NCBI GenBank assembly: GCA_037043455.1
Contig: JAWPHD010000239.1
Location: 434,001 to 498,000, forward strand
Length of the DNA stretch: 64,000 bases
From: Cyrtodaria siliqua
Lineage: Eukaryota > Mollusca > Bivalvia > Adapedonta > Hiatellidae
Direction: 5' to 3'
Each line of letters begins with the position of its first letter. The stretch's first letter is position 1. Positions 28,901 through 36,267 of the stretch are shown here, piece by piece. The notes beneath the pieces are model-generated. The model worked only from the letters and a program-made list of their open reading frames with translations, was not told the DNA's origin and did not search any database. The translations under genes were made by a program, and so were the position numbers.

Positions 28901-31900
28901 GAACACAAATGCAGTTTCTCCGTTTGTGCATTTAAACGCACACATTCTGTTGTGTTCGTTCCGTGCATTTAAATGAAGGCATAGTTTCATTTATAAATGC
29001 TGAATGCATCCAAGAACGCAAATGATTTGCATTTTTAAAAAAGTGCATTTAAAAAATGAAATGCAAACGAAATGCAAACGGAACGCAAACGGAACGCAAA
29101 CGGAATGCATTTTTGGGGTACTTGAACGCAACTGGGTCTGTATATATATATTTTTTTTTGTGTTGGAGGCAGACCACCCACTTTTTCCTAGTTAGAACCA
29201 GTACACGCAATCCTTAAGAATCGACGCAATGTCATTGTGTGTTCAACTCCGCTTATTCCTCGCTGAATGTAAACAAGAGTGTGAATATATAATGAGTATT
29301 TGTCACTCTCGTCACAGAATCGTCGACCCATTGTCGCAGCATTAGCTAGCGATCTTTACATGCAACAAGTAAATTATATGTGTAGTCTACATCGTTTTTT
29401 GAATGTGTATGAAAGGTCTCACTCGGCTTTGCAATGAAAATAACACAATATTTAGTGCAGTGAACGATGCTTGATGGTTCGCGACAAATTAGCACAATGA
29501 TTTATTTATAGTGGTCAATCATCATTCTCACATCTCCCGCTGTCTACACAGTTTACACAACTCTGGCAAGCAAGAATGTCGATCATAGGAACTATTCTAT
29601 TTTGTGCACTTACGGCAGTTTCAGTCTATTTCTAATAACTTGGACTTGAGAAAAAATAGAAAATAGTAGAATTGCTCGAGAGATTAATCTTGAATATGCT
29701 ATTTTGAAAGTAATAACTTCCATCACTGCTGGGGACGCCCAATGTTATTTTTGCGGAGTGGAATACATCAACATCTAATAGCGAAAAAGTGAGTCTTTAG
29801 AAGTACATGTACTCAGTTTTATGCTATGATATAAATTTTGGTCACGTGAGACTTGTAGGCAGGGCGAGTGGGAAGTATCAACTGATTTCAGCTCACTGAG
29901 TACTTCCATTTTATTGGACGGCGTCATCGGTTGTTTGTTTACATGTCTGATGTGTCCAACTTCCATTGACACAAGCGATGTATTTCCATGCTCAATCGGG
30001 AACGGCTGGAAAGTGTCTTGCTCAGGGACACAACAGATATGGTCATGGTGGTGATGGAACTTTTCAATCTGTATCACTTGCCATTTGTTGGTCCTTCTTT
30101 TGTTGTGCTTATGAGTCTAATTTAAAATGATCTCTATGTAAGTGACATCCTATACGAGTAATATCAGAAGTATTTATAACATGTGTTATAAATTTATAAA
30201 TTGATTCACACCTGTAATTCTGTATCCGTAGGAAGCCAGCTGTCCAGCCATATATTCCGAGTCTGAATTATTGTGAGAACATCCCCATGTCTTTACATAT
30301 ACTTTCTGTGTGCCTGCAATACACAATGTGAGAACATCCCAGTGTCTTTACATACACTTTCTGTGTGCCTGCAATACACAATGTGAGAACATCCCAGTGT
30401 CTTTACATACACTTTCTGTGTGCCTGCAATACACAATGTGAGAACATCCCAGTGTATTTACATACACTTTCTGTGTGCCTGCAATATACAATGTGAGAAC
30501 AACCCTGTGTCTTTACATACACTTTCTGTGTGCCTGCAATACACAATGTGAGAACATCCCAGTGTATTTACATACACTTTCTGTGTGCCTGCAATACACA
30601 ATGTGAGAACATCCCAGTGTCTTTACATACACTTTCTGTGTGCCTGCAATATACAATATGAGAACGTCCCCGTGTCTTTACATACACTTTCTGTGTGCCT
30701 GCAATATACAATGTGAGAATATCCCCATGGCTTTACATATACTTTCTGTGTGCCTGCAGTATACAATGTCAGAACATCCCCGTGTCTTTACATACATTTT
30801 CTGTGTGCCTGCAATACACAATGTGAGAACATCCCAGTGTATTTACATACACTTTCTGTGTGCCTGCAATACACAATGTGAGAACATCCCAGTGTCTTTA
30901 CATACACTTTCTGTGTGCCTGCAATACACAATGTGAGAACATCCCAGTGTATTTACATACACTTTCTGTGTGCCTGCAATATACAATGTGAGAACAACCC
31001 TGTGTCTTTACATACACTTTCTGTGTGCCTGCAATATACAATATGAGAACATCCCCGTGTCTTTACATACACTTTCTGTGTGCCTGCAATATACAATATG
31101 AGAACATCCCCGTTTCTTTACATACACTTTCTGTGTGCCTGCAACATACAATATGAGAACATCCCCGTGTCTTTACATACACTTTCTGTGTGCCTGCAGT
31201 ATACAATGTGAGAACATCCCCGTGTCTTTACATACACTTTCTGTGTGCCTGCAGTATACAATGTGAGAACATCCCCTTGTCTTTACATACACTTTCTGTG
31301 TGCCTGCAGTATACAATGTGAGAACATCCCCGTGTCTTTACATACACTTTCTGTGGTTTGCAGTATACAATATGAGAACATCCCCGTGTCTTTACATACA
31401 CTTTCTGTGTGCCTGCAATACACAATGTGAGAACATCCCAGTGTCTTTACATACACTTTCTGTGTGCCTGCAATACACAATGTGAGAACATCCCCGTGTC
31501 TGTACATACACTTTCTGTGTGCCTGCAATACACAATGTGAGAACATCCCAGTGTCTTTACATACACTTTCTGTGTGCCTGCAATACACAATGTGAGAACA
31601 TCCCAGTGTCTTTACATACACTTTCTGTGTGCCTGCAATACACAATGTGAGAACATCCCAGTGTCTTTACATACACTTTCTGTGTGCCTGCAATATACAA
31701 TGTGAGAACAACCCCGTGTCTTTACATACACTTTCTGTGTGCCTGCAGTATACAATGTCAGAACATCCCCGTGTCTTTACATACACTTTCTACGTGCCTG
31801 CAATATACAATATGAGAAAATCCCCGTGTCTTTACATACACTTTCTGTGGTTTGTAGTATACAATATGAGAACATCCCCGTGTCTTTACATACACTTTCA

Positions 31901-34584
31901 GTGGTTTGCAGTATACATTGTGAGAACATCCCTGTGTCTTTACATACACTTTCTACGTGCCTGCAATATACAATGTGAGAACATCCCCGTGTCTTTACAT
32001 ACACTTTCTATGTGCCTGCAATATACAATGTGAGAACAACCCTGTGTCTTAACATACACTTTCTGTGTGCCTGCAATATACAATATGAGAACATCCCCGT
32101 GTCTTTACATACACTTTCTACGTGCCTGCAATATACAATGTGAGAACATCCCCGTGTCTTTACATACACTTTCTATGTGCCTGCAATATACAATGTGAGA
32201 ACAACCCTGTGTCTTAACATACACTTTCTGTGTGCCTGCAATATACAATATGAGAACGTCCCCGTGTCTTTACATACACTTTCTACGTGCCTGCAATATA
32301 CAATATGAGAACATCCCCGTGTCTTTACATACACTTTCTACGTGCCTGCAATACACAATGTGAGAACATCCCCGTGTCTGTACATACACTTTCTGCGTGC
32401 CTGCAATACACAATGTGAGAACATCCCAGTGTCTTTACATACACTTTCTGTGTGCCTGCAATACACAATGTGAGAACATCCCAGTGTCTTTACATACACT
32501 TTCTGTGTGCCTGCAATACACAATGTGAGAACATCCCCGTGTCTGTACATACACTTTCTGTGTGCCTGCAATACACAATGTGAGAACATCCCAGTGTCTT
32601 TACATACACTTTCTGTGTGCCTGCAATACACAATGTGAGAACATCCCAGTGTCTTTACATACACTTTCTGTGTGCCTGCAATACACAATGTGAGAACATC
32701 CCAGTGTCTTTACATACACTTTCTGTGTGCCTGCAATATACAATATGAGAACATCCCCGTGTCTTTACATACACTTTCTGTGTGCCTGCAATATACAATG
32801 TGAGAACAACCCTGTGTCGTAACATACACTTTCTGTGTGCCTGCAATATACAATATGAGAACGTCCCCGTGTCTTTACATACACTTTCTACGTGCCTGCA
32901 ATATACAATATGAGAACATCCCCGTGTCTTTACATACACTTTCTACGTGCCTGCAATACACAATGTGAGAACATCCCCGTGTCTGTACATACACTTTCTG
33001 TGTGCCTGCAGTATACAATATGAGAACATCCCCGTGTCTTTACATACAATTTCTATGTGCCTGCAATATATAATGTGAACATCCCAGTGTCTTTACATAC
33101 ACTTTCTGTGGTTTGCAGTATACATTGTGAGAATATCACCATGACTTTACATACACTTTCCGTGTGCCTGCAGTATACATTGTGAGAACATCACCATGTC
33201 TTGACATACACTTTCTGTGGTTCGCAGTAGTAAGTTCTTGTGGGTCTACTGTCTAGGTCGATAATCATGGTGGGATGCTTTGTTTTAAACTATATTTTTA
33301 ATTCAATGCTTCGCTGAACGTGCACCCTGGACACACAACGAAGAATAGAACAACAGGTTTATTTCAAAATGGTTTTAATTTCAATAAGAGGTCCATAACC
33401 GTGAAACTCTCCTGAAGATCTGAACAGTTAAATCTTGGAACGGTATCATATCTTTTTATATATTTGCCATTATTTAAAGGGGTAGTGTTTGTTAATCATC
33501 AAACAGTACAAGTTTTTTTTGTGGCCATTTTTGGAGGAGCTCTTACAGTAGTCAGAGAAAATACATTTTATTTTCACTATTTCTAAATAAAAATCCTTCA
33601 TGTAGGTGCCACAAGTTTTTCCTATATAACTATGTGTGAACGAAGATGGCTGGTGGTGGTTTGGCGTCAAACAAAACATTACATGTATGTTTAGGATCAA
33701 CTGCAGGCTATGTCGGTCATTTTGGTAAAGGTACCAAATCAATAACACAAGGTCATCTCAAAGTTGTATTTTTTAAAATCTATTTTTAGCTGTGGTGGCC
33801 ATCTTGAAGTTCAGGCCGACCTGATTTTTACTTACAACCAACTAGACATCAAGAGCAACATTCCTGTAGTTTCATGAAAATCCAAAAAGTAGTGTCAGAT
33901 GAGTAGTCGCCACAAGTTTTTTATTTGCAACTCCATTTAGACAATGATGTCCACCAGCGGCCATGTTTGAAATCGAATCAAAAGAAATTTTGTTTAGATC
34001 CCACTACATCATGCCAATCAATTTGGTAAAGGTTCCAAATCAATACCCCTTATGATTTTTGAGAAGTTGCCGCAATAAAATTGTATTTTTAATTTTTTTT
34101 TTTTTTTTTTTTTTAACTGTGGTGGCCATCTTGAATTTCAGGTCATCCTCATTTTTAGTAAGAATCAACTAGACATCAAGAGCAATATTCCTGCGAAGTT
34201 TCGTGAAAATCCATAAGTACTTTCAGAAGAGTAGATGCTACAAAAAAAATGTTTACGGACAGATGACGAACCAGTAGATCGCTAGAGGTATGTATAATAA
34301 GGACCTAAGCGCAATCTTCAACATGTCATTTTCGAAAACACTGGCGTTAGGATGGACTTCACTGTGCTGAAAAAGAAGCAGAATCAATCCAAATTACTAC
34401 CATAGTAAACCTTACCTGGGATTATACTATCAGCTGTCACCTCTATCTCTGTTTTATTTTTCCCTGTAAACCTTTTTGCTTTAGGAATTACATGTTTTTT
34501 GTTGCCTGCACGATTGCTTGTGTCTTGTTCACCAGCGATGATATCCTCGATATCCTCCACAGTGTTGTCTCCAATGAGAGGCAT
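7844..34584 (-). CDS. CDKAL1: CDKAL1, tRNA threonylcarbamoyladenosine methylthiotransferase (complete, 13 coding exons)
   Basis: The enzyme adds a methylthio group to t6A37 of tRNA-Lys(UUU), giving ms2t6A; in animals it is anchored in the ER membrane. Joining 34584-34416, 30313-30212, 28058-27895, 26172-26106, 25244-25124, 23479-23376, 21725-21559, 19029-18884, 18354-18174, 16989-16927, 15230-15147, 13576-13409 and 7957-7844 gives 1,650 nt, 549 residues, and every junction keeps phase. The MTTase domain carries cluster cysteines in [10 protein letters not shown] (C68), LNSCTV (C104) and AGCVPQ (C133). The radical-SAM triad CLNQCTYC is C209, C213, C216. A TRAM domain lies at about 429-500 and a hydrophobic tail anchor at about 520-543. 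Human CDKAL1 is somewhat longer (579 residues from memory), mainly in the linker before the tail. Introns 1, 3 and 12 contain tandem arrays derived from the adjoining exon edges. Confidence 0.96.
8005..8424. repeat. About 6 copies of a 66-bp tandem repeat in CDKAL1 intron 12
   Basis: The unit contains CTGTCTAAATTGTGTATTAT and TAGCACATCAGTGGGTGTTC. Copies are almost identical apart from an ACAACC/ACAAAC change. The unit is open in one frame on each strand because 66 is a multiple of three. On the minus strand it has TTTAG|AACACC and GTGCTAG|GTATGT, which look like splice sites, but no known CDKAL1 sequence is present. Confidence 0.9.
8580..9240. repeat. 23-bp tandem repeat array (46-bp dimers) in CDKAL1 intron 12
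   Basis: Units alternate TGTAATACCAACATGTTATA CCT with TGCAATACCAGCATGCTATA CCC. The middle is very regular and the ends decay. The 8-mer GTAATACC is shared with the larger array at 9867-13408, so the two may be related. Confidence 0.85.
9312..9783. mobile_element. MITE-like element with perfect 22-bp terminal inverted repeats
   Basis: Position 9312-9333 reads TTATTGTATACTTTCATATT GT and 9762-9783 is its exact reverse complement. The 472-bp element lies between the 23-bp array and a remnant of it (9786-9830), so it appears to have inserted into the array. A separate 16-bp inverted repeat (AGGTTATTGAATTTGT) flanks 9254-9309. No transposase is present. Confidence 0.7.
9867..13408. repeat. Array of about 200 17-18 bp units copied from the CDKAL1 exon 12 donor
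   Basis: On the minus strand the unit is AACACAGGTATTACACAT or the one-base-shorter AACACAGGTATACACAT. Exon 12 itself ends TTAACACAG followed by GTATTACAC, so the unit is the last 7-9 exon bases plus the first 9-10 intron bases. Every unit therefore repeats a CAG|GTAT donor. A higher-order repeat of 178 bp (about ten units) occurs three times from about 11382 to 11820. Cys- and Val-rich open frames on both strands are a product of the short unit and are not genes. Confidence 0.92.
13409..13576 (-). CDS. CDKAL1: CDKAL1 coding exon 12 (end of TRAM domain)
   Basis: Encodes [20 protein letters not shown], then GKHFMK, and ends [14 protein letters not shown], residues 457-512. Acceptor TGTGCCAG|GTT. 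The donor AACACAG|GTATTACAC is the first of about 200 near-identical 17-18 bp units running down to about 9867. The next unit is exactly 18 bp away, so its donor would add six in-frame codons (VLHLTQ). Confidence 0.94.
13577..15146. other. CDKAL1 intron 11, mostly without recognisable features
   Basis: AT-rich intron. The only repeat I recognise is a family 2 element fragment at about 14829-14970. An open frame of 92 codons at 14611-14889 runs into that fragment and has no recognisable protein. Confidence 0.6.
14829..14970 (+). mobile_element. Fragment of a family 2 Helentron-like element
   Basis: Contains GGCCATAACTCC, GGCCCTATCGTCTTAACGAG and GACGGACAACTCGCCATCC, the reverse complement of the 3'-proximal part of the full element at 59361-60931. 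The terminal hairpin is missing. Confidence 0.7.
15147..15230 (-). CDS. CDKAL1: CDKAL1 coding exon 11 (start of TRAM domain)
   Basis: Encodes [20 protein letters not shown] and GHNKFYDQ, residues 429-456, the first strands of the tRNA-binding TRAM domain. Acceptor CGTTACAG|ATG, donor ATCAG|GTGAGA. A decayed second copy of its 5' part lies at 15261-15328. Confidence 0.94.
15177..15328 (-). repeat. Two-copy duplication of the CDKAL1 exon 11 acceptor edge
   Basis: The real exon with its upstream intron (15177-15259) and a shorter decayed copy (15261-15328) share ATACTGTTTATCA, TTCTGTCACCA, CTCCCAT and GTAGAGACAGAAACACAT in the same order. The upstream copy has lost the AG and about 16 bp of exon sequence. 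Confidence 0.8.
15590..15770 (-). mobile_element. Dispersed repeat fragment (same family as 52909-53315 and 57797-58185)
   Basis: On the minus strand it contains GAGCCTGGCATGTTCATGCC, the CCATATAAC(T/C)TTTC(C/A)TGTG core, GGTGCACCTTAAAACCCC and a CAATTCAATTCAA tail. A related shorter piece lies at 25427-25545. Confidence 0.65.
15843..16444. mobile_element. hAT-type MITE with about 53-bp terminal inverted repeats and 8-bp target duplication
   Basis: The ends CACAGGAACTGGTCACTTTT and its complement continue as imperfect inverted repeats for about 53 bp. The element is flanked by the identical 8-mer TTTTCACT at 15835-15842 and 16445-16452. An 8-bp duplication is characteristic of hAT transposons. 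The 602-bp interior has no transposase. Confidence 0.85.
16927..16989 (-). CDS. CDKAL1: CDKAL1 coding exon 10
   Basis: A 63-nt exon encoding [21 protein letters not shown], residues 408-428, aligned to the human VKKQRTKDLSRVF segment. Acceptor CTTCCAG|GTG, donor ACAAG|GTAAAC. Confidence 0.92.
17054..18049. mobile_element. Putative MITE carrying a family 3 fragment
   Basis: The ends GGCTGTTCCAGAAAA (17055) and TTTTCTGGAACAGCCC (18049) are inverted repeats. Inside, 17097-17290 resembles the start of the element at 19097 (GATCACCTGAGGATCTTTGC). No target duplication is clear. Confidence 0.5.
18174..18354 (-). CDS. CDKAL1: CDKAL1 coding exon 9
   Basis: Encodes [20 protein letters not shown] and later [16 protein letters not shown], residues 347-407, the end of the radical-SAM barrel. 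Acceptor AATACAG|CGT, donor AAGAG|GTAAAT. Confidence 0.95.
18595..18718. repeat. Fold-back repeat in CDKAL1 intron 8
   Basis: AGATTATTTAACTGCTG..ATTACAGGGAAATCC pairs with GGATTTCCCTATAAT..CAGCAGTTAAATAATCT, giving arms of about 38 bp around a loop of about 45 bp. It could be a tiny MITE. Confidence 0.7.
18884..19029 (-). CDS. CDKAL1: CDKAL1 coding exon 8
   Basis: Encodes [20 protein letters not shown], then [15 protein letters not shown], residues 299-346, with the conserved [10 protein letters not shown] motif of the family. Acceptor GGCAG|GAG, donor GAAAA|GTAAGT, phase 2. Confidence 0.95.
19097..21278 (+). mobile_element. Family 3 Helentron-like element with internal 120-130 bp tandem units
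   Basis: Begins AACAAGAGGTCCAAAATGGC followed by CTCACCTGATGATC. It ends with the hairpin AGCTCACCT..AGGTGAGCT followed by AAC, so the tip is CTAA. The subterminal TCACCTGA and TCAGGTGA are inverted copies. The interior (about 19900-20720) has about six units containing GTGGGGATCTCAACGGTTTCCAAGT-like phrases and GGATGGTTGTATCCGTCTG. A GACGGACAGATGATGGAC run precedes the 3' hairpin. It fills most of CDKAL1 intron 7. Confidence 0.65.
19512..19750 (+). pseudogene. Possible decayed BED-type zinc finger fragment
   Basis: One frame gives [14 protein letters not shown] and another, after a frame change, gives [18 protein letters not shown], which resembles the second half of a BED finger (N-L-x-x-H-x-x-x-x-H-P). 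The first Cys pair is not convincing. It lies inside the family 3 element and may be captured or coincidental. Confidence 0.3.
21559..21725 (-). CDS. CDKAL1: CDKAL1 coding exon 7
   Basis: Encodes [19 protein letters not shown] and ends LRLG-type [15 protein letters not shown], residues 243-298, the radical-SAM barrel core. Acceptor ATGACAG|AGGG, donor TTAGGG|GTAAGT, phase 0 at the end. Confidence 0.95.
21845..23110. repeat. Tandem array of about 30 units of about 43 bp in CDKAL1 intron 6
   Basis: The unit contains CTGAACTGAAAGGTTCATGC, ATCTATCTGCCAAGGGTAGG and GGC, with many diverged and shortened copies. On the minus strand it has pyrimidine-rich stretches ending in AG. I find no match to either neighbouring exon, so its seed is unknown. 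Confidence 0.9.
23376..23479 (-). CDS. CDKAL1: CDKAL1 coding exon 6 (radical-SAM CxxxCxxC)
   Basis: Encodes [20 protein letters not shown] and on to AKQSFE. C209, C213 and C216 are the radical-SAM cluster ligands. Acceptor GTGTAG|G, donor GAAG|GTAGGT. Confidence 0.96.
23590..23714 (-). mobile_element. SINE 3' tail (same family as 49951-50198)
   Basis: On the minus strand it reads TACTGGTTCTACCCAGGAAA, GGTGGGTGGTCTGCCTCCAC, CACAAAAAATCAACCATCAT and GACGTAAACCACCATACAAA. This matches the 3' half of the tRNA-derived SINE at 49951-50198. The tRNA-like head is missing. Confidence 0.75.
23758..24237. mobile_element. 480-bp MITE with about 23-bp terminal inverted repeats
   Basis: GTTCACGATTGAGCATGGAA TTA at 23758-23780 is inverted at 24215-24237 as TAATTCCATGCTCAATCGGG AAC. 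A second, longer and partly truncated copy lies at about 29211-30006. No coding capacity is seen. Confidence 0.8.
24238..25123. other. Lower part of CDKAL1 intron 5, nothing recognised
   Basis: AT-rich intron sequence. A short open frame at 24740-24958 has no recognisable product. I see no repeats or RNA genes. Confidence 0.5.
25124..25244 (-). CDS. CDKAL1: CDKAL1 coding exon 5
   Basis: Encodes [10 protein letters not shown], then [10 protein letters not shown] and LIEIIAINT, residues 168-208, the linker into the radical-SAM domain. Acceptor TTGTAG|GC. The donor must be ACAGG|GTAACT (phase 2) so that the next exon's leading G completes Gly208. Confidence 0.93.
25245..26105. other. CDKAL1 intron 4, one dispersed-repeat fragment only
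   Basis: 25427-25545 contains GTTTTACGACACACAAACCT, GTTATATGGCACGA and CATGCCAGGCTCATC, related to the repeat at 15590-15770, with a local two-copy duplication of a 40-bp part. The rest looks unique. Confidence 0.55.
26106..26172 (-). CDS. CDKAL1: CDKAL1 coding exon 4
   Basis: Encodes [22 protein letters not shown], residues 146-167 plus the first base of G168, very close to the human [20 protein letters not shown]. Acceptor CCCTGCAG|GG, donor AAAG|GTACAA. The 67-nt length fits the phase on both sides. Confidence 0.94.
26253..26335 (+). mobile_element. SINE tail fragment
   Basis: TTCTTACGGATGGCGGGAGG, GGTGGTCTGCCTC and CATAAAATCGACCGTCATAT match the 3' part of the SINE at 49951-50198. Confidence 0.7.
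26440..26515 (-). mobile_element. Possible tRNA-like SINE head
   Basis: On the minus strand GACTTAGTGGTAGAGCGTCT resembles a tRNA A box with a D arm. No clear B box follows, so this is at most a decayed SINE head and not a tRNA gene. Confidence 0.3.
27205..27925 (-). repeat. 12 copies of a 61-bp unit spanning the CDKAL1 exon 3 donor
   Basis: The copy nearest the exon is the real junction (27894/27895). Eleven more lie downstream, with donor-like TTTACCTGCA phrases at about 61-bp steps. On the minus strand each carries GGCTGTGTTCCTC..GGTCAGTC..AAATCTGACTACCTGCAG followed by GTAAATAGT, that is, exon codons for AGCVP-GQ-KSDY-Q plus the donor. Use of the first decoy would shift the frame (61 nt) and reach a stop. 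Confidence 0.93.
27895..28058 (-). CDS. CDKAL1: CDKAL1 coding exon 3 (second and third cluster cysteines)
   Basis: Encodes [20 protein letters not shown] and ends [15 protein letters not shown], residues 91-145. C104 and C133 are the other two MTTase cluster ligands. The acceptor is AATTGCAG|AAG and the donor ATGCAG|GTAAATAG. The exon end plus donor is repeated 11 more times downstream. Confidence 0.95.
28219..29144. mobile_element. MITE-like element with about 31-bp terminal inverted repeats and a TA target
   Basis: TACAGACCCAGTTGCGTTCA AGCACCCC at the left and GGGGTACTTGAACGCAACTG GGTCTGTA at the right are inverted copies, each flanked by TA. The interior is rich in AACG(C/G)AA and TGCATTT words, including direct repeats of AAACGGAACGC. 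It has Tc1/mariner-like TA flanks but no transposase. Confidence 0.75.
29145..30006. mobile_element. SINE tail followed by a second copy of the 23758 MITE family
   Basis: 29153-29211 repeats GTTGGAGGCAGACCACCCAC and TAGAACCAGTAC. From about 29225 the sequence parallels 23795-24237: CGACGCAATGTCAT, GAATATGCTATTTTGAAAGT, GTCACGTGAGACTTGTA, GACGGCGTCATCGGTTGTTT and CCATGCTCAATCGGGAAC. The left inverted repeat is lost. Confidence 0.7.
30212..30313 (-). CDS. CDKAL1: CDKAL1 coding exon 2 (first cluster cysteine)
   Basis: Encodes [20 protein letters not shown] and on to YGYRIT. C68 in TWGCSH is the first MTTase [4Fe-4S] ligand. The acceptor is TATTGCAG|GCACACAG and the donor ACAG|GTGTGA, phase 1 to 1. 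The acceptor and the first 41 or so exon bases are copied about 53 times immediately upstream. Confidence 0.95.
30314..33225 (-). repeat. About 53 copies of a 55-bp unit spanning the CDKAL1 exon 2 acceptor
   Basis: On the minus strand the unit is about 14 bases of intron (TTGTATATTGCAG), then about 41 bases of exon (GCACACAGAAAGTGTATGTA, AAGACAC, GGGGATGTTCTCACA). The real exon at 30313-30212 is the last copy, distinguished by TGG (W66) where array units have CGG or CTG, and by its continuation into AATAATTCAGAC. Each unit keeps an intact acceptor. The frequent variants contain no stop in any minus-strand frame, giving open frames up to 120 codons. Segments of several units recur as blocks, for example around 31480-31640 and 32360-32690. 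Confidence 0.94.
33381..34290 (+). mobile_element. Old diverged relative of the family 1 element
   Basis: Contains the same ordered phrases as family 1 (GTGGTGGCCATCTTGAA, CAACTAGACATCAAGAGCAA, GTAGTCGCCACAAG, GCCATGTTTGAAATCGAATC) but with many substitutions and a poly-T run near 34090. It ends near GTTTACGGACAGATGACG. It lies in CDKAL1 intron 1, between the 55-bp array and exon 1. Confidence 0.8.
34416..34584 (-). CDS. CDKAL1: CDKAL1 coding exon 1 (start codon, residues 1-57)
   Basis: Starts [15 protein letters not shown], matching the animal N-terminus with its DIEDI motif. The ATG has A at -3. It ends phase 1 before donor CCCAG|GTAAGG. A possible acceptor near 34612 (AACAACAG|GC) suggests a separate 5' UTR exon farther upstream, which I cannot place. 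Confidence 0.92.
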
Positions 34585-36267
34585 CCTAGCACTTGTCTCT
34601 CGTTGCAGCCTGTTGTTGGAAAGTATAAATTATAAGTATAAAATGATAAAATTAGGGCTGCCATCGGCGATCCAAATATTGGTATTTCGCTAAGTTTCTA
34701 TATTATTTCTGTCAATTCACATAATTCAGGGTTGCCGTGCTATCAGTCAAACCAAATTCCATGACTTTTTACTGACTTTTCTCTAACCATATGTTATTTT
34801 TCACTGACCAATTTGATACAATTTAATCTGCCTCTTCCTCCCCTAAATTCCACCGATAGTTATTTTCCCCAAATGCAAACATATTTTATATTTTTACGAT
34901 TTTTTTAAAATGTGAAACAACATTACAGAACTTTATCAATCATTATCAACTCTGTAATTAGAAGACTGATATAGGCAGGTTACACACATTTTCAACAGGT
35001 TTTATTTTTGCCAACTTTCAAAATTCCTGACAATGATACATCCCTATTGAATGAAACTACCGTAAGTACAATGAATTACATCTGTATATAAATAAAACTC
35101 TATTTTACACTATTTGAAATACACTGTTACTGTAGCACTCGCCCTGGCATAAGTGTTGAAAGTTATATATAGCACTTTGGTTAAATATGATCAAAATGCA
35201 GAGATTCGTTGAAGTGTAATAAGTAAAGTGAATTACTTTTAATTCATAATTCCCTGTTGCCAAAATGTTGTGACAGGGCTTTTTTGCCTTCATAAACGGG
35301 GGCCGATATTCGGCCCCTTCTCCTAGCTATACAGACAGCAATTTTTTTTTGTTTTTTTTGGTTATTAACATTCTAACTTTCTCAACATTATTATGTTTGG
35401 GAGATACATTTATAGAAGACAGTTTGTCTTTTGTCTAAAATGTATCTCTTTTGCACATTTGCACACCCAAATCTTCAATTTCTGCCTAATACACTGTTCC
35501 CCATTTATCTCGAAATTGCATTATTTTTTCCCCTTTAACTCGAAAATCAGGCTTCCCCCCCCTTTTTTTTTATTATAATTATGTCTCTAATGAAACATGA
35601 TGATGGGATTACACTGTATACATTTGTTTCCTCCTATGTTACAGTTGGGCCTGGAGGAAGGGGCATCAAATACACTAATAATGCAATTACGGTGTCATTT
35701 TTACATACTTTTGCATATTAATTGGTATAATAGTCATTTAATAAAGAGATACACAGCATGTCAGATGATTTATTATTTAAAACTTGGATGTCTTCCCTGG
35801 GGTTAGGGTTGGAGGGGGTGGGTAACAGGGGGTCAATTTATTTAAAAAGGAATGAACATTTTGATGAAGGGATTACATTGTATATACGGGGGGGTGGGGG
35901 GGGGGGTGGGGGGGGGGGGGGGGGGGTGGGGGGGGGGGCGAGTTGAGGGGGAAGTGACCAGTGTTAATAGTGTATTTTATGACGGCCGCGCCATCGAATT
36001 CGTTCTAGATTCGATTATTTACATGTCAATCAACAGCCGATAGTTGGTGGTGTCACGGTGTTGGTTGCTATTTTTATATTTTATCTATGGTCATGTGACA
36101 AATTATCAAGTGATCGCAGACAGAGGTCAATGTAATGGGCCTCTGGGAGAGATTGTTGTTAGATAAGTAGACCATATATATGACAGGGTTAAAAGTTTGC
36201 TTGTTTTTTAAATTTAATTCGCAAATGATGTATTTGATGTCCTGCACACAAACAAACCTTTAAAAAC
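34585..36267. other. CDKAL1 5' flank and intergenic DNA, no gene seen
   Basis: Should contain the CDKAL1 promoter and 5' UTR. I recognise no TATA box or CpG-rich block. Low-complexity sequence includes poly-T runs at 35341-35356 and 35560-35572 and a G-rich tract at 35888-35955. Confidence 0.45.
35888..35955 (+). repeat. Poly-G tract with interspersed T
   Basis: About 50 of 60 bases are G, interrupted by single T or C. The strand could form G-quadruplexes. Length may be unreliable because such runs are hard to sequence. Confidence 0.8.

Noticed and set aside
30314..33225. CRISPR-like array
   Set aside because: The units are contiguous 55-bp copies with no unique spacers, the genome is eukaryotic, and the unit is derived from CDKAL1 exon 2.
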